This document shows, piece by piece, positions 36,038-45,876 of a stretch of 64,000 nucleotides of DNA. The position numbers and the translations under genes are program-made. Numbering within the stretch: the stretch's first letter is position 1; each line of letters starts with the position of its first letter. The notes beneath the pieces are model-generated. The model did no database searches. It was given only the letters and a program-made list of their open reading frames with translations, and was not told where the DNA came from. The DNA comes from an uncultured Prevotella sp. (GTDB lineage Bacteria; Bacteroidota; Bacteroidia; Bacteroidales; Bacteroidaceae): positions 108,605 through 172,604 of the forward strand of contig CAMJBL010000001.1 in NCBI GenBank assembly GCA_946403845.1, read 5' to 3'.

Positions 36038-38131
36038 TTAGGAGATGGCCGCCCAGTTGATGTTTGTCTTACGGATTTCCTTGAGCCTGCGCCAAAGAAT
36101 CGCGTATTTGTCAGAGGTGCAGGTGGGGTCTTCCTCGATGATAGGCTGAGCCGTCTCTCGAGCCATCTGAACAAGCTGACCGTCGCGCGCAATGTCGGCT
36201 ATTTTCAAATCGAAAGCCATACCGCTCTGCTGGGTACCTTCCAAGTCGCCGGGTCCACGTAGTTTCAAGTCGGCCTCTGCGATGCGGAAACCGTCGTTGG
36301 TGTCGCACATGATGTCGATACGCTTGCGGGTGTCCTCGCTTAGCTTATAGGGAGTGACAAGGATACAGAAACTCTGGTCGGCACCGCGTCCTACGCGGCC
36401 TCTGAGCTGATGCAGCTGGGAAAGGCCGAAACGCTGGGCTTCGAGGATAACCATCACGGAGGCGTTGGGCACATTGACACCCACTTCGATGACGGTGGTG
36501 GCCACGAGGATCTGCGTCTCACCCTTGACGAACTTCTGCATCTCTTCTTCCTTGTCCTTGGGCTTCATCTTGCCGTGAACCTTACTCAAGCGGAATTCAG
36601 GGAAGGCTTGCTTCAATACCTCGAAGCCATCTTCAAGATTTTTCAAATCTGATTTCTCACTCTCCTCGATAAGTGGGAAGACGATATACACCTGACGCCC
36701 TTCGCGGATCTGCTGACGGATACCGTCGTAGAGCGAGGTCATGCGGGTGTCGAAGACGTGAGTGGTTCTCACGGGTTTGCGACCTGGAGGCAACTCGTCG
36801 ATGACACTCACGTCGAGGTCGCCATAAAGGGTCATGGCGAGGGTGCGCGGAATAGGTGTGGCTGTCATCACAAGGACATGTGGAGGATTGGTGCTCTTGC
36901 TCCATAGTTTGGCGCGTTGGGCGACTCCAAAGCGATGCTGCTCGTCGACGACGACAAAACCGAGACGGGCAAACTGAACCCAGTCCTCGATGACAGCATG
37001 TGTGCCCACGAGGATATGGATCGTACCATCCATCAGTCCTTCGAGCACTTCCTCACGACGCTTGCCTTTCACGATGCCCGTCAACAGGGCGACGCGCAGG
37101 TCCATACCCTTCAGGAATTCCATGATGGTGGCTAAGTGCTGTTCTGCCAGGATCTCGGTAGGTGCCATGATACAGGCCTGATAACCGTTGTCGATGGCGA
37201 TGAGCATCGACATCAAGGCTACGAGAGTTTTTCCTGAGCCTACATCACCCTGTAGCAGACGGTTCATCTGTCGTCCGCTGCCCATATCCTTGCGAATCTC
37301 GCGGATCACACGCTTCTGGGCCTCTGTCAAAGGGAAAGGCAGGTTGTTGCGATAGAAGGAATTAAACACTTCGCCGACCTGTGAGAATACATAACCCCGA
37401 TATTTCCTGCGCTGGTCGCTGGCATATCTCAGGATATTCAGTTGGATATAGAATAGCTCCTCGAATTTCAGTCGTACCCTTGCGCGCTCCAGATCTTTGG
37501 CGTTCTGCGGATAGTGCACATTGCGTAAGGCCTCGTCGCGTCCCATCAGATGACGCTCTGCGATGAGGAAGTCGGGTAGGGTTTCAGGCAATGGAGGAAG
37601 TTTTTCGACGAGCGTCTTGGTCAGTCGTTCGATGGCCCGAGAGTTCAGACCGCTCTTCTTCATTTTCTCCGAGGTGTTGTAATAGGGCTGAAGCCCCATG
37701 CTTGAGAGGTCTACTTTCGCAGCATCGTCGAGATCGGGATGGGTGAAATTAATGCGGTTGTTGAAGACTGTGGGCTTGCCAAAGACCAGATATTCTGTGC
37801 CGATCTTATAAGTCTGCTTGGCATATTTGCCACCATTAAACCACGTGAGGTCGGCAATGGCTGTACCATCGGTGAAATGCGCCACGACACGCTCCTTGCG
37901 AGGACCCATGGGGAAGGTCTCGAAGCTGAGGATATGGCCGATGACCTGCACAAACGGCATCTCACCCGTTAGTTCGTGAATGGTATAGACCTTCGAACGG
38001 TCGACATATTTATAAGGGTAGTATTCGAGCAGGTCACCATAGGTCTCTATACCAAGCTCATTGCTCAGCATCTTCTTGCGGTTGGGCCCTACGCCTGGCA
38101 AGTATTTGATGTCCTGGTCGAGAATGTTCAA
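36038..38131 (-). CDS. recG: ATP-dependent DNA helicase RecG
   Basis: LLQGDVGSGKTLVALMSML, VVDEQHRFGVAQR, VMTATPIPRTLAMTLYGDLDVSVIDELPPGRKP, LHQLRGRVGRG. Confidence 0.95.
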   Translation of the reverse strand: MNILDQDIKYLPGVGPNRKKMLSNELGIETYGDLLEYYPYKYVDRSKVYTIHELTGEMPFVQVIGHILSFETFPMGPRKERVVAHFTDGTAIADLTWFNGGKYAKQTYKIGTEYLVFGKPTVFNNRINFTHPDLDDAAKVDLSSMGLQPYYNTSEKMKKSGLNSRAIERLTKTLVEKLPPLPETLPDFLIAERHLMGRDEALRNVHYPQNAKDLERARVRLKFEELFYIQLNILRYASDQRRKYRGYVFSQVGEVFNSFYRNNLPFPLTEAQKRVIREIRKDMGSGRQMNRLLQGDVGSGKTLVALMSMLIAIDNGYQACIMAPTEILAEQHLATIMEFLKGMDLRVALLTGIVKGKRREEVLEGLMDGTIHILVGTHAVIEDWVQFARLGFVVVDEQHRFGVAQRAKLWSKSTNPPHVLVMTATPIPRTLAMTLYGDLDVSVIDELPPGRKPVRTTHVFDTRMTSLYDGIRQQIREGRQVYIVFPLIEESEKSDLKNLEDGFEVLKQAFPEFRLSKVHGKMKPKDKEEEMQKFVKGETQILVATTVIEVGVNVPNASVMVILEAQRFGLSQLHQLRGRVGRGADQSFCILVTPYKLSEDTRKRIDIMCDTNDGFRIAEADLKLRGPGDLEGTQQSGMAFDLKIADIARDGQLVQMARETAQPIIEEDPTCTSDKYAILWRRLKEIRKTNINWAAIS

Positions 38132-38146
38132 TTGAGAGTTTACAGT

Positions 38147-38866
38147 TTATAGTTTACAGAGGGCTTCGGCAACGACGATATCGTAGGGTGTGGTGATCTT
38201 GATGTTCTCACGATTGCCCTCGACAAGGGTGATCTGGTGGCCGTAGCTTTCCACAACAGAGGCATCGTCGGTAAAGCCATCGTTATAAGGTTGGCGATTT
38301 GCAGCCTTCAGCAGTTGGATGTCGAAGGTCTGCGGCGTCTGCACTAGTCTGTACTCATTGCGAGGTACGGTGAGGGAGGCGATGCTTTTCAGATTACTCG
38401 GAATACTCGGATTATTCAGATTACTCGGAGAATCTGCGATGATCTTTCTGACCGTCTCCACCACAGGGATGACAGGAATAACAGCCTTTTCAGTTCGAGT
38501 TGTCTCGTAGCAGTTGCGGATAACCTCGATGCTGGGGAAAGGACGCACGCCATCATGCACACCTACCACGCCTTGTGCATCGTCAGGAATCAGAGCAAGA
38601 CCGTTCTGCACGGAGTGGAATCGCGTCTCTCCGCCATTCGCCAGCAGATACTTCACCTCAAAGTGATACTGTTCGCAGAGTTGTCGCCAGTAATCCTGCT
38701 GAGCCTCAGGCAGCACAAGGATAATCTGCAGATCCTCAGCATATTCGCGGAACCGTTCGATAGTCCGCATCAAGACCGGCTTCCCTCCTATAGGCAGGAA
38801 CTGCTTCGGGATATCACTCCCCATACGCAGGCCCTTACCCCCTGCTACGATGATGACGTAATCCAT
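38147..38866 (-). CDS. ispD: 2-C-methyl-D-erythritol 4-phosphate cytidylyltransferase
   Basis: [39 protein letters not shown]. Confidence 0.93.
   Translation of the reverse strand: MDYVIIVAGGKGLRMGSDIPKQFLPIGGKPVLMRTIERFREYAEDLQIILVLPEAQQDYWRQLCEQYHFEVKYLLANGGETRFHSVQNGLALIPDDAQGVVGVHDGVRPFPSIEVIRNCYETTRTEKAVIPVIPVVETVRKIIADSPSNLNNPSIPSNLKSIASLTVPRNEYRLVQTPQTFDIQLLKAANRQPYNDGFTDDASVVESYGHQITLVEGNRENIKITTPYDIVVAEALCKL
38391..38436. repeat. AGATTACTCGGAAT-type tandem repeat in frame inside ispD
   Basis: agattactcggaatactcggattattcagattactcggagaatctg. Confidence 0.85.
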
Positions 38867-39435
38867 TAGTCCATCAGGTGCTTGAAGCGCATACCCTCTG
38901 CAATCTGGTCAGAGGTTTTTTTGTCAACGAGTTGGGTAAGCAGTTCGTAGGCGTAGGGGAAAGCAGCTGCAGGACCCTCACCAGTGGTGACGTTGCCATC
39001 GACGGTGACGAGGTCGCCTGTATAAGTAGCACCAGCCTCCGACAAAGCCTTCTCGAAGCCAGGATAGCAAGTGGCCTTCTTGCCGTCGAGAACACCAAGT
39101 TGAGCCAGTACCACAGCAGGAGCGGCACAAATGGCAGCTACCTTTTTGCCTGCAGCAAACTGGTTCATGACCACCTTGCATACGCCTTCATGCTCAAAGA
39201 GATTACTGGCTCCAGGCATACCGCCGGGCAGCATAATCAGGTCGGCATCCGCGTAGTCGCTCTGCTCGAACTGGATATCAGCCTCAATGTTCACACCATG
39301 AGCCGACTCTACGAGTGGGAACTCTGTCGTGCTTACGGTTATTACATCCACACCGCCACGACGCAGCACGTCGATGGGAATCAGCGCCTCGACATCCTCG
39401 AAGCCGTCTGCTAAGAATACATAAACTTTTGCCAT
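38866..39435 (-). CDS. DJ-1/PfpI family protein
   Basis: [52 protein letters not shown]. Confidence 0.9.
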   Translation of the reverse strand: MAKVYVFLADGFEDVEALIPIDVLRRGGVDVITVSTTEFPLVESAHGVNIEADIQFEQSDYADADLIMLPGGMPGASNLFEHEGVCKVVMNQFAAGKKVAAICAAPAVVLAQLGVLDGKKATCYPGFEKALSEAGATYTGDLVTVDGNVTTGEGPAAAFPYAYELLTQLVDKKTSDQIAEGMRFKHLMD

Positions 39436-39542
39436 AACTATTTCAATTATTTGAGTTTCTGACCGCAAATATACAAATTTTTTTGGACAGATGAACATAA
39501 TGTCTAAAAAAAAAACTATCTTTGCAACCAAAAGCAAGAATT

Positions 39543-40427
39543 ATGGAACACGGTAAACTCAGATTCGCCCTTTTCGGCAATATCTATCAGGGTAAGAAAT
39601 CGGCCAGCATCCAGCAGGTGCTCTCCAGCATCAGCCGTTATGAGGCTGAGCTCTATGTGGATATGGAGTACTATTATTTCCTGAAGGATAACCAAAGGCT
39701 TGACATCAAGGCCACCAAACTGTTTACCGATGATGATTTCGATGCCGACTTTGTGATTTCGATGGGAGGTGACGGTACGTTCCTCAAAGCAGCCAGTAGG
39801 GTAGGTGCGAAGAACATTCCTATTCTGGGTGTCAACGTGGGGCGCTTGGGTTTCCTTGCCGATATCAGTCCTGATCAGTTTGATGCCACCCTCGATGCCC
39901 TTTATCACGATGACTATTACCTCGAGTCACGTGCGCTGATACAGGTGGAGACCGATGGGGCCTCTCTTGGCACCTATCACTGTGCGCTCAACGATGTGGC
40001 CATCCTGAAGCGCGATACCGCTTCGATGATCAGTATCCGAACCTGCGTCAACGGCCAGTATCTGCATACCTATCAGGCCGACGGCTTGGTCATCTCCACG
40101 CCTACGGGTTCTACGGCTTATTCGCTTTCCAATGGCGGACCGATCATCGTGCCTGGCACCAAGGTGTTCTCGATGACGGCTGTTGCACCGCATTCGCTGA
40201 ATGTACGTCCCTTTGTATTGCCTGATTCTGCTGTCATCGACCTCGAAGTGGAAAGCCGTAGTCATAATTTCCTGGTGGCCATCGATGGCCGTTCTGAGAA
40301 ATGTGCTGAGGGTACGAAGATTACCCTGCGTCGCGCACCTTATGATATCAAGGTGGTGAAGCGGAGTGACCATCGATACTTCGACTCCCTCCGCGAGAAG
40401 ATGATGTGGGGAGCAGATACGCGCTAA
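39543..40427 (+). CDS. nadK: NAD kinase
   Basis: VISMGGDGTFLKAASRV, LGVNVGRLGFLADI, STPTGSTAYSLSNGGPI. Confidence 0.94.
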   Translation: MEHGKLRFALFGNIYQGKKSASIQQVLSSISRYEAELYVDMEYYYFLKDNQRLDIKATKLFTDDDFDADFVISMGGDGTFLKAASRVGAKNIPILGVNVGRLGFLADISPDQFDATLDALYHDDYYLESRALIQVETDGASLGTYHCALNDVAILKRDTASMISIRTCVNGQYLHTYQADGLVISTPTGSTAYSLSNGGPIIVPGTKVFSMTAVAPHSLNVRPFVLPDSAVIDLEVESRSHNFLVAIDGRSEKCAEGTKITLRRAPYDIKVVKRSDHRYFDSLREKMMWGADTR

Positions 40428-40607
40428 TCATCCTTCATTCGCGTAAATAAATAAGGTTCGCGCGAAAGGGGAATGCTTAAATAACGTTAATTAATTGAAG
40501 ATTTCCGTCCAAAAGTTTGGAAGGAAAGGAAATTAATCCTACTTTTGCAGTGTACTATTAGAGTAGTACACTATAACAGAAGTATAAACCAACTAAATGA
40601 TAACATT

Positions 40608-41423
40608 ATGATTGAGGTAAACAACATCAGTTTTAAGTATGCAGGTCAGAAGGATCTGGTATTTGACGATTTCAGCCTGACGCTGAAACAGGATAACATC
40701 TACGGTTTGCTGGGCAAGAACGGTACTGGCAAATCCACGCTTCTTTATTTGATCAGTGGTCTGCTCCGTCCCAAGAAGGGTACAGTCAGTTTCGATGGCA
40801 TCGAGACCAAACTCCGCAAGCCCGAGACGTTGCAGGAGATATTCATCGTGCCTGAGGAGTTCGACCTGCCATCGATCTCGCTCGATCAGTATGTCAAGAT
40901 CAACCGTCCCTTCTATCCTTTGTTCAGCACACAGGTGCTCGAGGCTTGTCTGAAGGACTTCGAACTGACCACCGACCTGAATCTCGGCGCCCTCTCGATG
41001 GGACAGAAGAAGAAGGTGTTTATGGCCTTTGCATTGGCGACAGGTACGAAGGTGATGCTGATGGATGAGCCTACTAACGGCCTCGATATCCCCTCGAAGA
41101 GTCAGTTCCGCAAGGTGGTGGCGCAGTATATGAGTGGCGACCGCACGCTGATCATCTCCACCCATCAGGTGCATGATGTAGAGGCACTGCTGGATCATAT
41201 CCTGATTCTGAATCAGCAGAAGCTGTTGCTCAATGCCTCTGTGGCTGAGATCCAGGAGAAGTATGCTTTCGAGTATCGCACACCAGATGATATGGCCGAT
41301 GCACTTTATGCCGAGCCTTCGCTGCAGGGTAATGCAGTCATCGCACCTCGTAAGGAGGGTAGTGCTGAGACACAGGTAAACCTCGAGCTTCTGTTCAACG
41401 CCGTCAATGAAGGAAAGATCTAA
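40608..41423 (+). CDS. ABC transporter ATP-binding protein
   Basis: GLLGKNGTGKSTLLYLISG, LSMGQKKKVFMAFALATG, LMDEPTNGLD. Confidence 0.93.
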   Translation: MIEVNNISFKYAGQKDLVFDDFSLTLKQDNIYGLLGKNGTGKSTLLYLISGLLRPKKGTVSFDGIETKLRKPETLQEIFIVPEEFDLPSISLDQYVKINRPFYPLFSTQVLEACLKDFELTTDLNLGALSMGQKKKVFMAFALATGTKVMLMDEPTNGLDIPSKSQFRKVVAQYMSGDRTLIISTHQVHDVEALLDHILILNQQKLLLNASVAEIQEKYAFEYRTPDDMADALYAEPSLQGNAVIAPRKEGSAETQVNLELLFNAVNEGKI

Positions 41424-41436
41424 AAGCGTCACGATT

Positions 41437-42231
41437 ATGATACAGTTTGATTTCAATAGATTCGGAAAGTTGGCGAAGTGGTCGATGACCAAAGACAAGC
41501 GATACTTCGTGAGGTCGTTCCTGCAAATGCTGGTGGTAATGCTGCTGGTATTCCTGTTCTTTACGGAGATGGAGAATACCAATAGTGTGCCGGATCCCAA
41601 CTATAGGGGATGTTGCGTGATTGTCTTTTTGGCGCTTGCTATTCAATTTTTGTTAGGCCCGGCTATGATGTTCTATAGTATGGAGGGCAAGCACGACATG
41701 CAGACACTGATGGTGCTGCCAGCCTCAAACTTCGAGAAATACCTGATGCGCTATTCTACGTGGCTGATCCTGTTGCCGCTCTTTGTGGTTGCCTTCTTCG
41801 GAGCCGACTTGTTGCAGTATCTGTATCACTTGTTGCTGGGTCATGACTACGGGCAGTTTGTGATTGCCAATCTGGCGGATACTTGGAGTAAGATTTTTGA
41901 GAGCGAAAATGCAAGTCCTAATGCTCCCAGATTCTGGACAAGTTTCATTGTAATGGGTATTTGGCTTCATTCGGTCTTCGCCCTTGGTGCTACGTTCTTC
42001 CGTTCGCGTAAGTTCAACGGGGTGCTGAGCATGCTGGTAATCGTTCTGATAGGCATATTGATTTTATGGCTGACACCTAAGCAGTCTGCGCTTCAATATG
42101 GTGAAGAGTCTTCCACGCTGGCAGTTGTTATGGGCAATGTAATATACATTAGCTGGATTTTGCTGAACTTCTGGCTGTCGTACAGACTTTTCTGCAGGAC
42201 TCAGGTGATTGGAAAGTTTGTGAACCTCTAA
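41437..42231 (+). CDS. ABC transporter membrane protein
   Basis: Multi-pass hydrophobic protein downstream of the ATPase. Confidence 0.7.
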   Translation: MIQFDFNRFGKLAKWSMTKDKRYFVRSFLQMLVVMLLVFLFFTEMENTNSVPDPNYRGCCVIVFLALAIQFLLGPAMMFYSMEGKHDMQTLMVLPASNFEKYLMRYSTWLILLPLFVVAFFGADLLQYLYHLLLGHDYGQFVIANLADTWSKIFESENASPNAPRFWTSFIVMGIWLHSVFALGATFFRSRKFNGVLSMLVIVLIGILILWLTPKQSALQYGEESSTLAVVMGNVIYISWILLNFWLSYRLFCRTQVIGKFVNL

Positions 42232-42261
42232 AAAAGATTTTCATGCAAAGGGAATTTTATG

Positions 42262-42341
42262 TTTCAGGGCGAGAAACTTGTGTTTCAGGGCGAGAAATAC
42301 ACATTTCAGGCCGTGAAACGTACATTTCAGGCCGTGAAATA
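42262..42341. repeat. Four-unit 21-bp-period array of short palindromes TTTCAGGcCGTGAAA
   Basis: Units start at 42262, 42283, 42304, 42325. Confidence 0.9.
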
Positions 42342-42376
42342 TAAAAATGAAAAGGAAATAAAAACAAATACGCAAT

Positions 42377-43339
42377 ATGAATAGTTTTAGTAGAAATAGA
42401 TTTGGAAAGACGCTCCGTTGGGTGGTGAGCGTGAACTTCCGCAAGCTGCTGATGTGGACAATTGGTGCTGCCCTGGTAGTATTCTTGGGTGAGATGCTAT
42501 TGTTTAAATTGGCTCCTCTTACTGTCCCGCAATCATCGCTTGAGATTTTCTCTGTCTTGTGTACGCTGCTTTTGGTGATAGCTTCGTTCGTTTTGATCAG
42601 TTCCATCGTTTCCAGCATCAATGAAAAGCGCAAGCGCGAGGCCTTCCTGATGCTGCCGTCTACCAACCTCGAGAAGTATCTCTCGCTGGTGGCTTATACC
42701 ACCGTTATCAGCATTGCCTGCATCTTCCTGGCTATCGTCGTGGGTGATTCGCTGCGCATGCTCTGGCTATGGGCCAGTGGGTATTCCAATGAAATGATGA
42801 ATACGACGATTCCAACGAGGCATAATGGAGAAACCTATTATTGGTATTCATCGGCCATTCCACAGGTGCTGCATAACCTGACGCCACATATTCGCCCAAA
42901 TGGATATACCCATATTTCGGTCGATGGTAAATTGAAAATAGTCTATATGTGTACCAATGCATACCTCATTGTGCGACCTATTATGATTGCTGCTTTCTAT
43001 TTGTGGATTCACTCACTTTTCACATTTAGCGGCACGTTGCTCCGCAAGTATGCCTTCGTGGTGTCGGGTATCGTGGTGTTTTTTGTCGCGTGGTTGAATG
43101 GGTGGGCAGATCATCTCGGCTTTGGTTTATACGACCGTCAATCTTATATGCAATATGGCAGAGAGGGTTTTCAGCAATTTGAGACAGTTGTTTTCATGCT
43201 TAATTCTTCTATTGCCTCTGTAGTTCTTCTCTTGCTCACATCGCTCTCTATCTTCAATTACTGGGCTTCGTTCCATATCTTCAAAGGTTTTCAGTTAATA
43301 ACAAATAAGTGGACTAATTATGACATTCTCAAACGATAA
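42377..43339 (+). CDS. Membrane protein related to the 41437-42231 product
   Basis: Shared motif LMLPSTNLEKYLSLVAYTT vs LMVLPASNFEKYLMRYSTW. Confidence 0.75.
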   Translation: MNSFSRNRFGKTLRWVVSVNFRKLLMWTIGAALVVFLGEMLLFKLAPLTVPQSSLEIFSVLCTLLLVIASFVLISSIVSSINEKRKREAFLMLPSTNLEKYLSLVAYTTVISIACIFLAIVVGDSLRMLWLWASGYSNEMMNTTIPTRHNGETYYWYSSAIPQVLHNLTPHIRPNGYTHISVDGKLKIVYMCTNAYLIVRPIMIAAFYLWIHSLFTFSGTLLRKYAFVVSGIVVFFVAWLNGWADHLGFGLYDRQSYMQYGREGFQQFETVVFMLNSSIASVVLLLLTSLSIFNYWASFHIFKGFQLITNKWTNYDILKR

Positions 43340-43685
43340 ACCCATCTATATCCAGATGGCCGACCGCCTGATGGACGAGATACTTGCCGGCAAGTATCAG
43401 GACGACGATCGTATTCCGTCAGTCCGCGAGTACAGTGTGCTCCTCGAGGTGAATACGAATACAGCCGTTAAGGCCTATGAGCAGCTGGCACGCGAGGAGA
43501 TTATCTACAACAAGCGCGGCTTGGGCTACTTCGTCACGCCTGGTGCCAAGAAACAAATCCTCAAGGCCCGTAAGAAGGAGTTCATGAAGGAGCGCCTGCC
43601 AGAGCTCTTCCGCCAGATGCGCCTCCTCGACATCACGATCGACGACGTCGCAGAAGCCTTTAAAAGCTTACAGGATGTTAAATAA
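43320..43685 (+). CDS. GntR family transcriptional regulator (YtrA-like)
   Basis: KPIYIQMADRLMDEILAGKYQDDDRIPSVREYSVLLEVNTNTAVKAYEQLAREEIIYNKRGLGYFV. Confidence 0.93.
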   Translation: MTFSNDKPIYIQMADRLMDEILAGKYQDDDRIPSVREYSVLLEVNTNTAVKAYEQLAREEIIYNKRGLGYFVTPGAKKQILKARKKEFMKERLPELFRQMRLLDITIDDVAEAFKSLQDVK

Positions 43686-43819
43686 TCGTCTAATTTCCGT
43701 CCGTTTGTCACAAATGTCTACAGAATATCCCAAATATTTGGTTCGCCCTGCAACTTTTTGTACTTTTGTGGCGTCTAACAGACAGAACTAAGTTAAATTA
43801 AGGTATTAAGATTGTTTTC

Positions 43820-44539
43820 ATGATACATTTACAAGACATCAACAAAACCTATTTCGGTGCGCAGCCGCTGCATGTGCTGAAAGGCATTTCGCTCGACATC
43901 GCCAAGGGAGAGTTCGTCTCGATCATGGGTGCCTCAGGATCTGGCAAGAGTACCTTGCTCAATATCCTGGGCATCCTCGACAACTACGACTCAGGCACCT
44001 ACGAGCTGGCAGGCGTACCCATCTGGAACCTCTCCGAGCGTAAGGCGGCCGACTACCGCAACCGGATGATAGGTTTTATCTTCCAGTCGTTTAATCTCAT
44101 CTCTTTCAAAACAGCCGTGGAAAACGTTGAGTTGCCATTATTTTATCAAGGGGTATCTCGCCGTAAGCGCCATCAGATGGCTCTGGAATATCTGGAGCGT
44201 CTTGGGCTGCTGGATTGGGCAGAACATTACCCCAACGAACTGTCGGGAGGACAGAAGCAACGCGTGGCAATAGCCAGAGCACTCATCACCCATCCACAGA
44301 TCATCCTGGCCGATGAGCCTACGGGCGCCTTGGACTCGAAGACTTCTGTGGAGGTGATGCAGTTGCTCAAGCAGCTGAATCAGGAGGATGGCATGACCAT
44401 CGTCGTGGTGACGCACGAGAGCGGTGTGGCGAACGAGACGAATAAGATAGTACACATCAAGGACGGTATCATCGGCGAGATCGAGGAGAATCTCAACCAT
44501 AATGCCTCACCCTTCGGCAGTGGAGGTCTGATGAAATAA
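43820..44539 (+). CDS. MacB-type ABC transporter ATP-binding protein
   Basis: SIMGASGSGKSTLLNILGILD, ELSGGQKQRVAIARAL, LADEPTGALDS. Confidence 0.94.
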   Translation: MIHLQDINKTYFGAQPLHVLKGISLDIAKGEFVSIMGASGSGKSTLLNILGILDNYDSGTYELAGVPIWNLSERKAADYRNRMIGFIFQSFNLISFKTAVENVELPLFYQGVSRRKRHQMALEYLERLGLLDWAEHYPNELSGGQKQRVAIARALITHPQIILADEPTGALDSKTSVEVMQLLKQLNQEDGMTIVVVTHESGVANETNKIVHIKDGIIGEIEENLNHNASPFGSGGLMK

Positions 44540-44577
44540 GACTAGCCAGACTAGTCGGACTAGTAATACTAGATAAT

Positions 44578-45834
44578 ATGCGAGACATTATTACTGAAAT
44601 ATGGTCGACGGCCAGGCGAAACAAGCTCCGTACTACGCTTACGGGCTTTGCTGTGGCATGGGGCATCTTCATGATCATCGTGCTCTTAGGCGCAGGCAAT
44701 GGTCTGATCAATGCCACCATGAAGCAGCATAACGACTTTCTGTCGAACTCGATGGAGGCCTACGGCGGTATGACCTCGAAGGCTTACAACGGCCTGAGCG
44801 AAGGAAGATACATCAGACTGAATGAGCGTGACCTCACCACCACCGATTCGGAATTCAAGGCCACCATCGATGAGGTGGGTGCCACGTACTCCATCAGTTC
44901 GATCGTGACGTATGGTGAGGAATATGTGAACATGCAGATCTCGGGTATATTCCCCATTCATTCGAAGATTGTGAAGCGCGAACTGCTCTACGGACGTTTC
45001 ATCAACGACATCGACCTGAAAGAGAAGCGTAAGGTGCTTGTGCTGAACGACCAGATGGCAAAAGAACTGGAGCCGAAGGATTACAAGACGTTGATCGGTA
45101 AGTACGTCAAGGTAGGCAACTTCGCCTTTAAGGTCGTAGGTATCTTTAAGAGTAGTGGCGACGGTGAGAACTTTGGCTATTCGGCCTATTCCACCATCAA
45201 GAGCATCTATGGTGCAAACACCGACGATCTGGGACACATCGAGTTTACCTTCCACGGACTGACGACGGATAAGGCCAACGAGGATTTCGAAGATACCTAC
45301 CGCAGGCGTCTGAATGCCAACCACCAGGCACATCCTGAGGATGAGCGCAGTATCTGGATCTGGAACGGCTATACGCAGAGCATGCAGATGGAACAGGCCA
45401 TTGACGTCATTCATACCTTCCTTTGGGTAGTGGGCTTGTTTACATTGCTCTCAGGAATCGTGGGCGTCAGCAACATTATGCTCATCACCGTCAAGGAGCG
45501 CACCCATGAGTTCGGCATCCGCAAGGCCATTGGCGCCAAGCCTTGGAGCATCCTGAAACTGATTATCATAGAGAGTGTGATCATCACCACGTTCTTCGGC
45601 TATCTGGGTATGCTGCTGGGTATTTTTGCCAACGAGTACATGGATGCTACACTGGGGCATGACGTCACAGATCTGGGCGTCGTAAAACTGACGCTCTTCG
45701 TGGATCCCACCGTCGGACTCGACGTCTGTTTCGAGGCCACGATGGTGATGATTATCGCAGGTACCATCGCAGGACTCATCCCTGCCTATAAGGCCTCGCG
45801 CATCCGTCCCATTGAAGCGTTAAGGGCTGACTAG
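44578..45834 (+). CDS. MacB-like ABC transporter permease
   Basis: FtsX-like C-terminal domain; LSGIVGVSNIMLITVKERTHEFGIRKAIGAKPWSI. Confidence 0.9.
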   Translation: MRDIITEIWSTARRNKLRTTLTGFAVAWGIFMIIVLLGAGNGLINATMKQHNDFLSNSMEAYGGMTSKAYNGLSEGRYIRLNERDLTTTDSEFKATIDEVGATYSISSIVTYGEEYVNMQISGIFPIHSKIVKRELLYGRFINDIDLKEKRKVLVLNDQMAKELEPKDYKTLIGKYVKVGNFAFKVVGIFKSSGDGENFGYSAYSTIKSIYGANTDDLGHIEFTFHGLTTDKANEDFEDTYRRRLNANHQAHPEDERSIWIWNGYTQSMQMEQAIDVIHTFLWVVGLFTLLSGIVGVSNIMLITVKERTHEFGIRKAIGAKPWSILKLIIIESVIITTFFGYLGMLLGIFANEYMDATLGHDVTDLGVVKLTLFVDPTVGLDVCFEATMVMIIAGTIAGLIPAYKASRIRPIEALRAD

Positions 45835-45876
45835 TCAGACTAGCCAGGCTAGATATACTAGAAATACTAGAAGATT

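Noticed and set aside
40545-40607. N-terminal extension of the ABC ATPase as listed in the ORF track
   Set aside because: The domain begins at MIEVNNISFKY (40608), and the upstream part overlaps a likely promoter (CCTACTTTTGC).
42262-42341. CRISPR mini-array
   Set aside because: 15-bp repeats with 6-bp gaps are too short for spacers; no cas genes.
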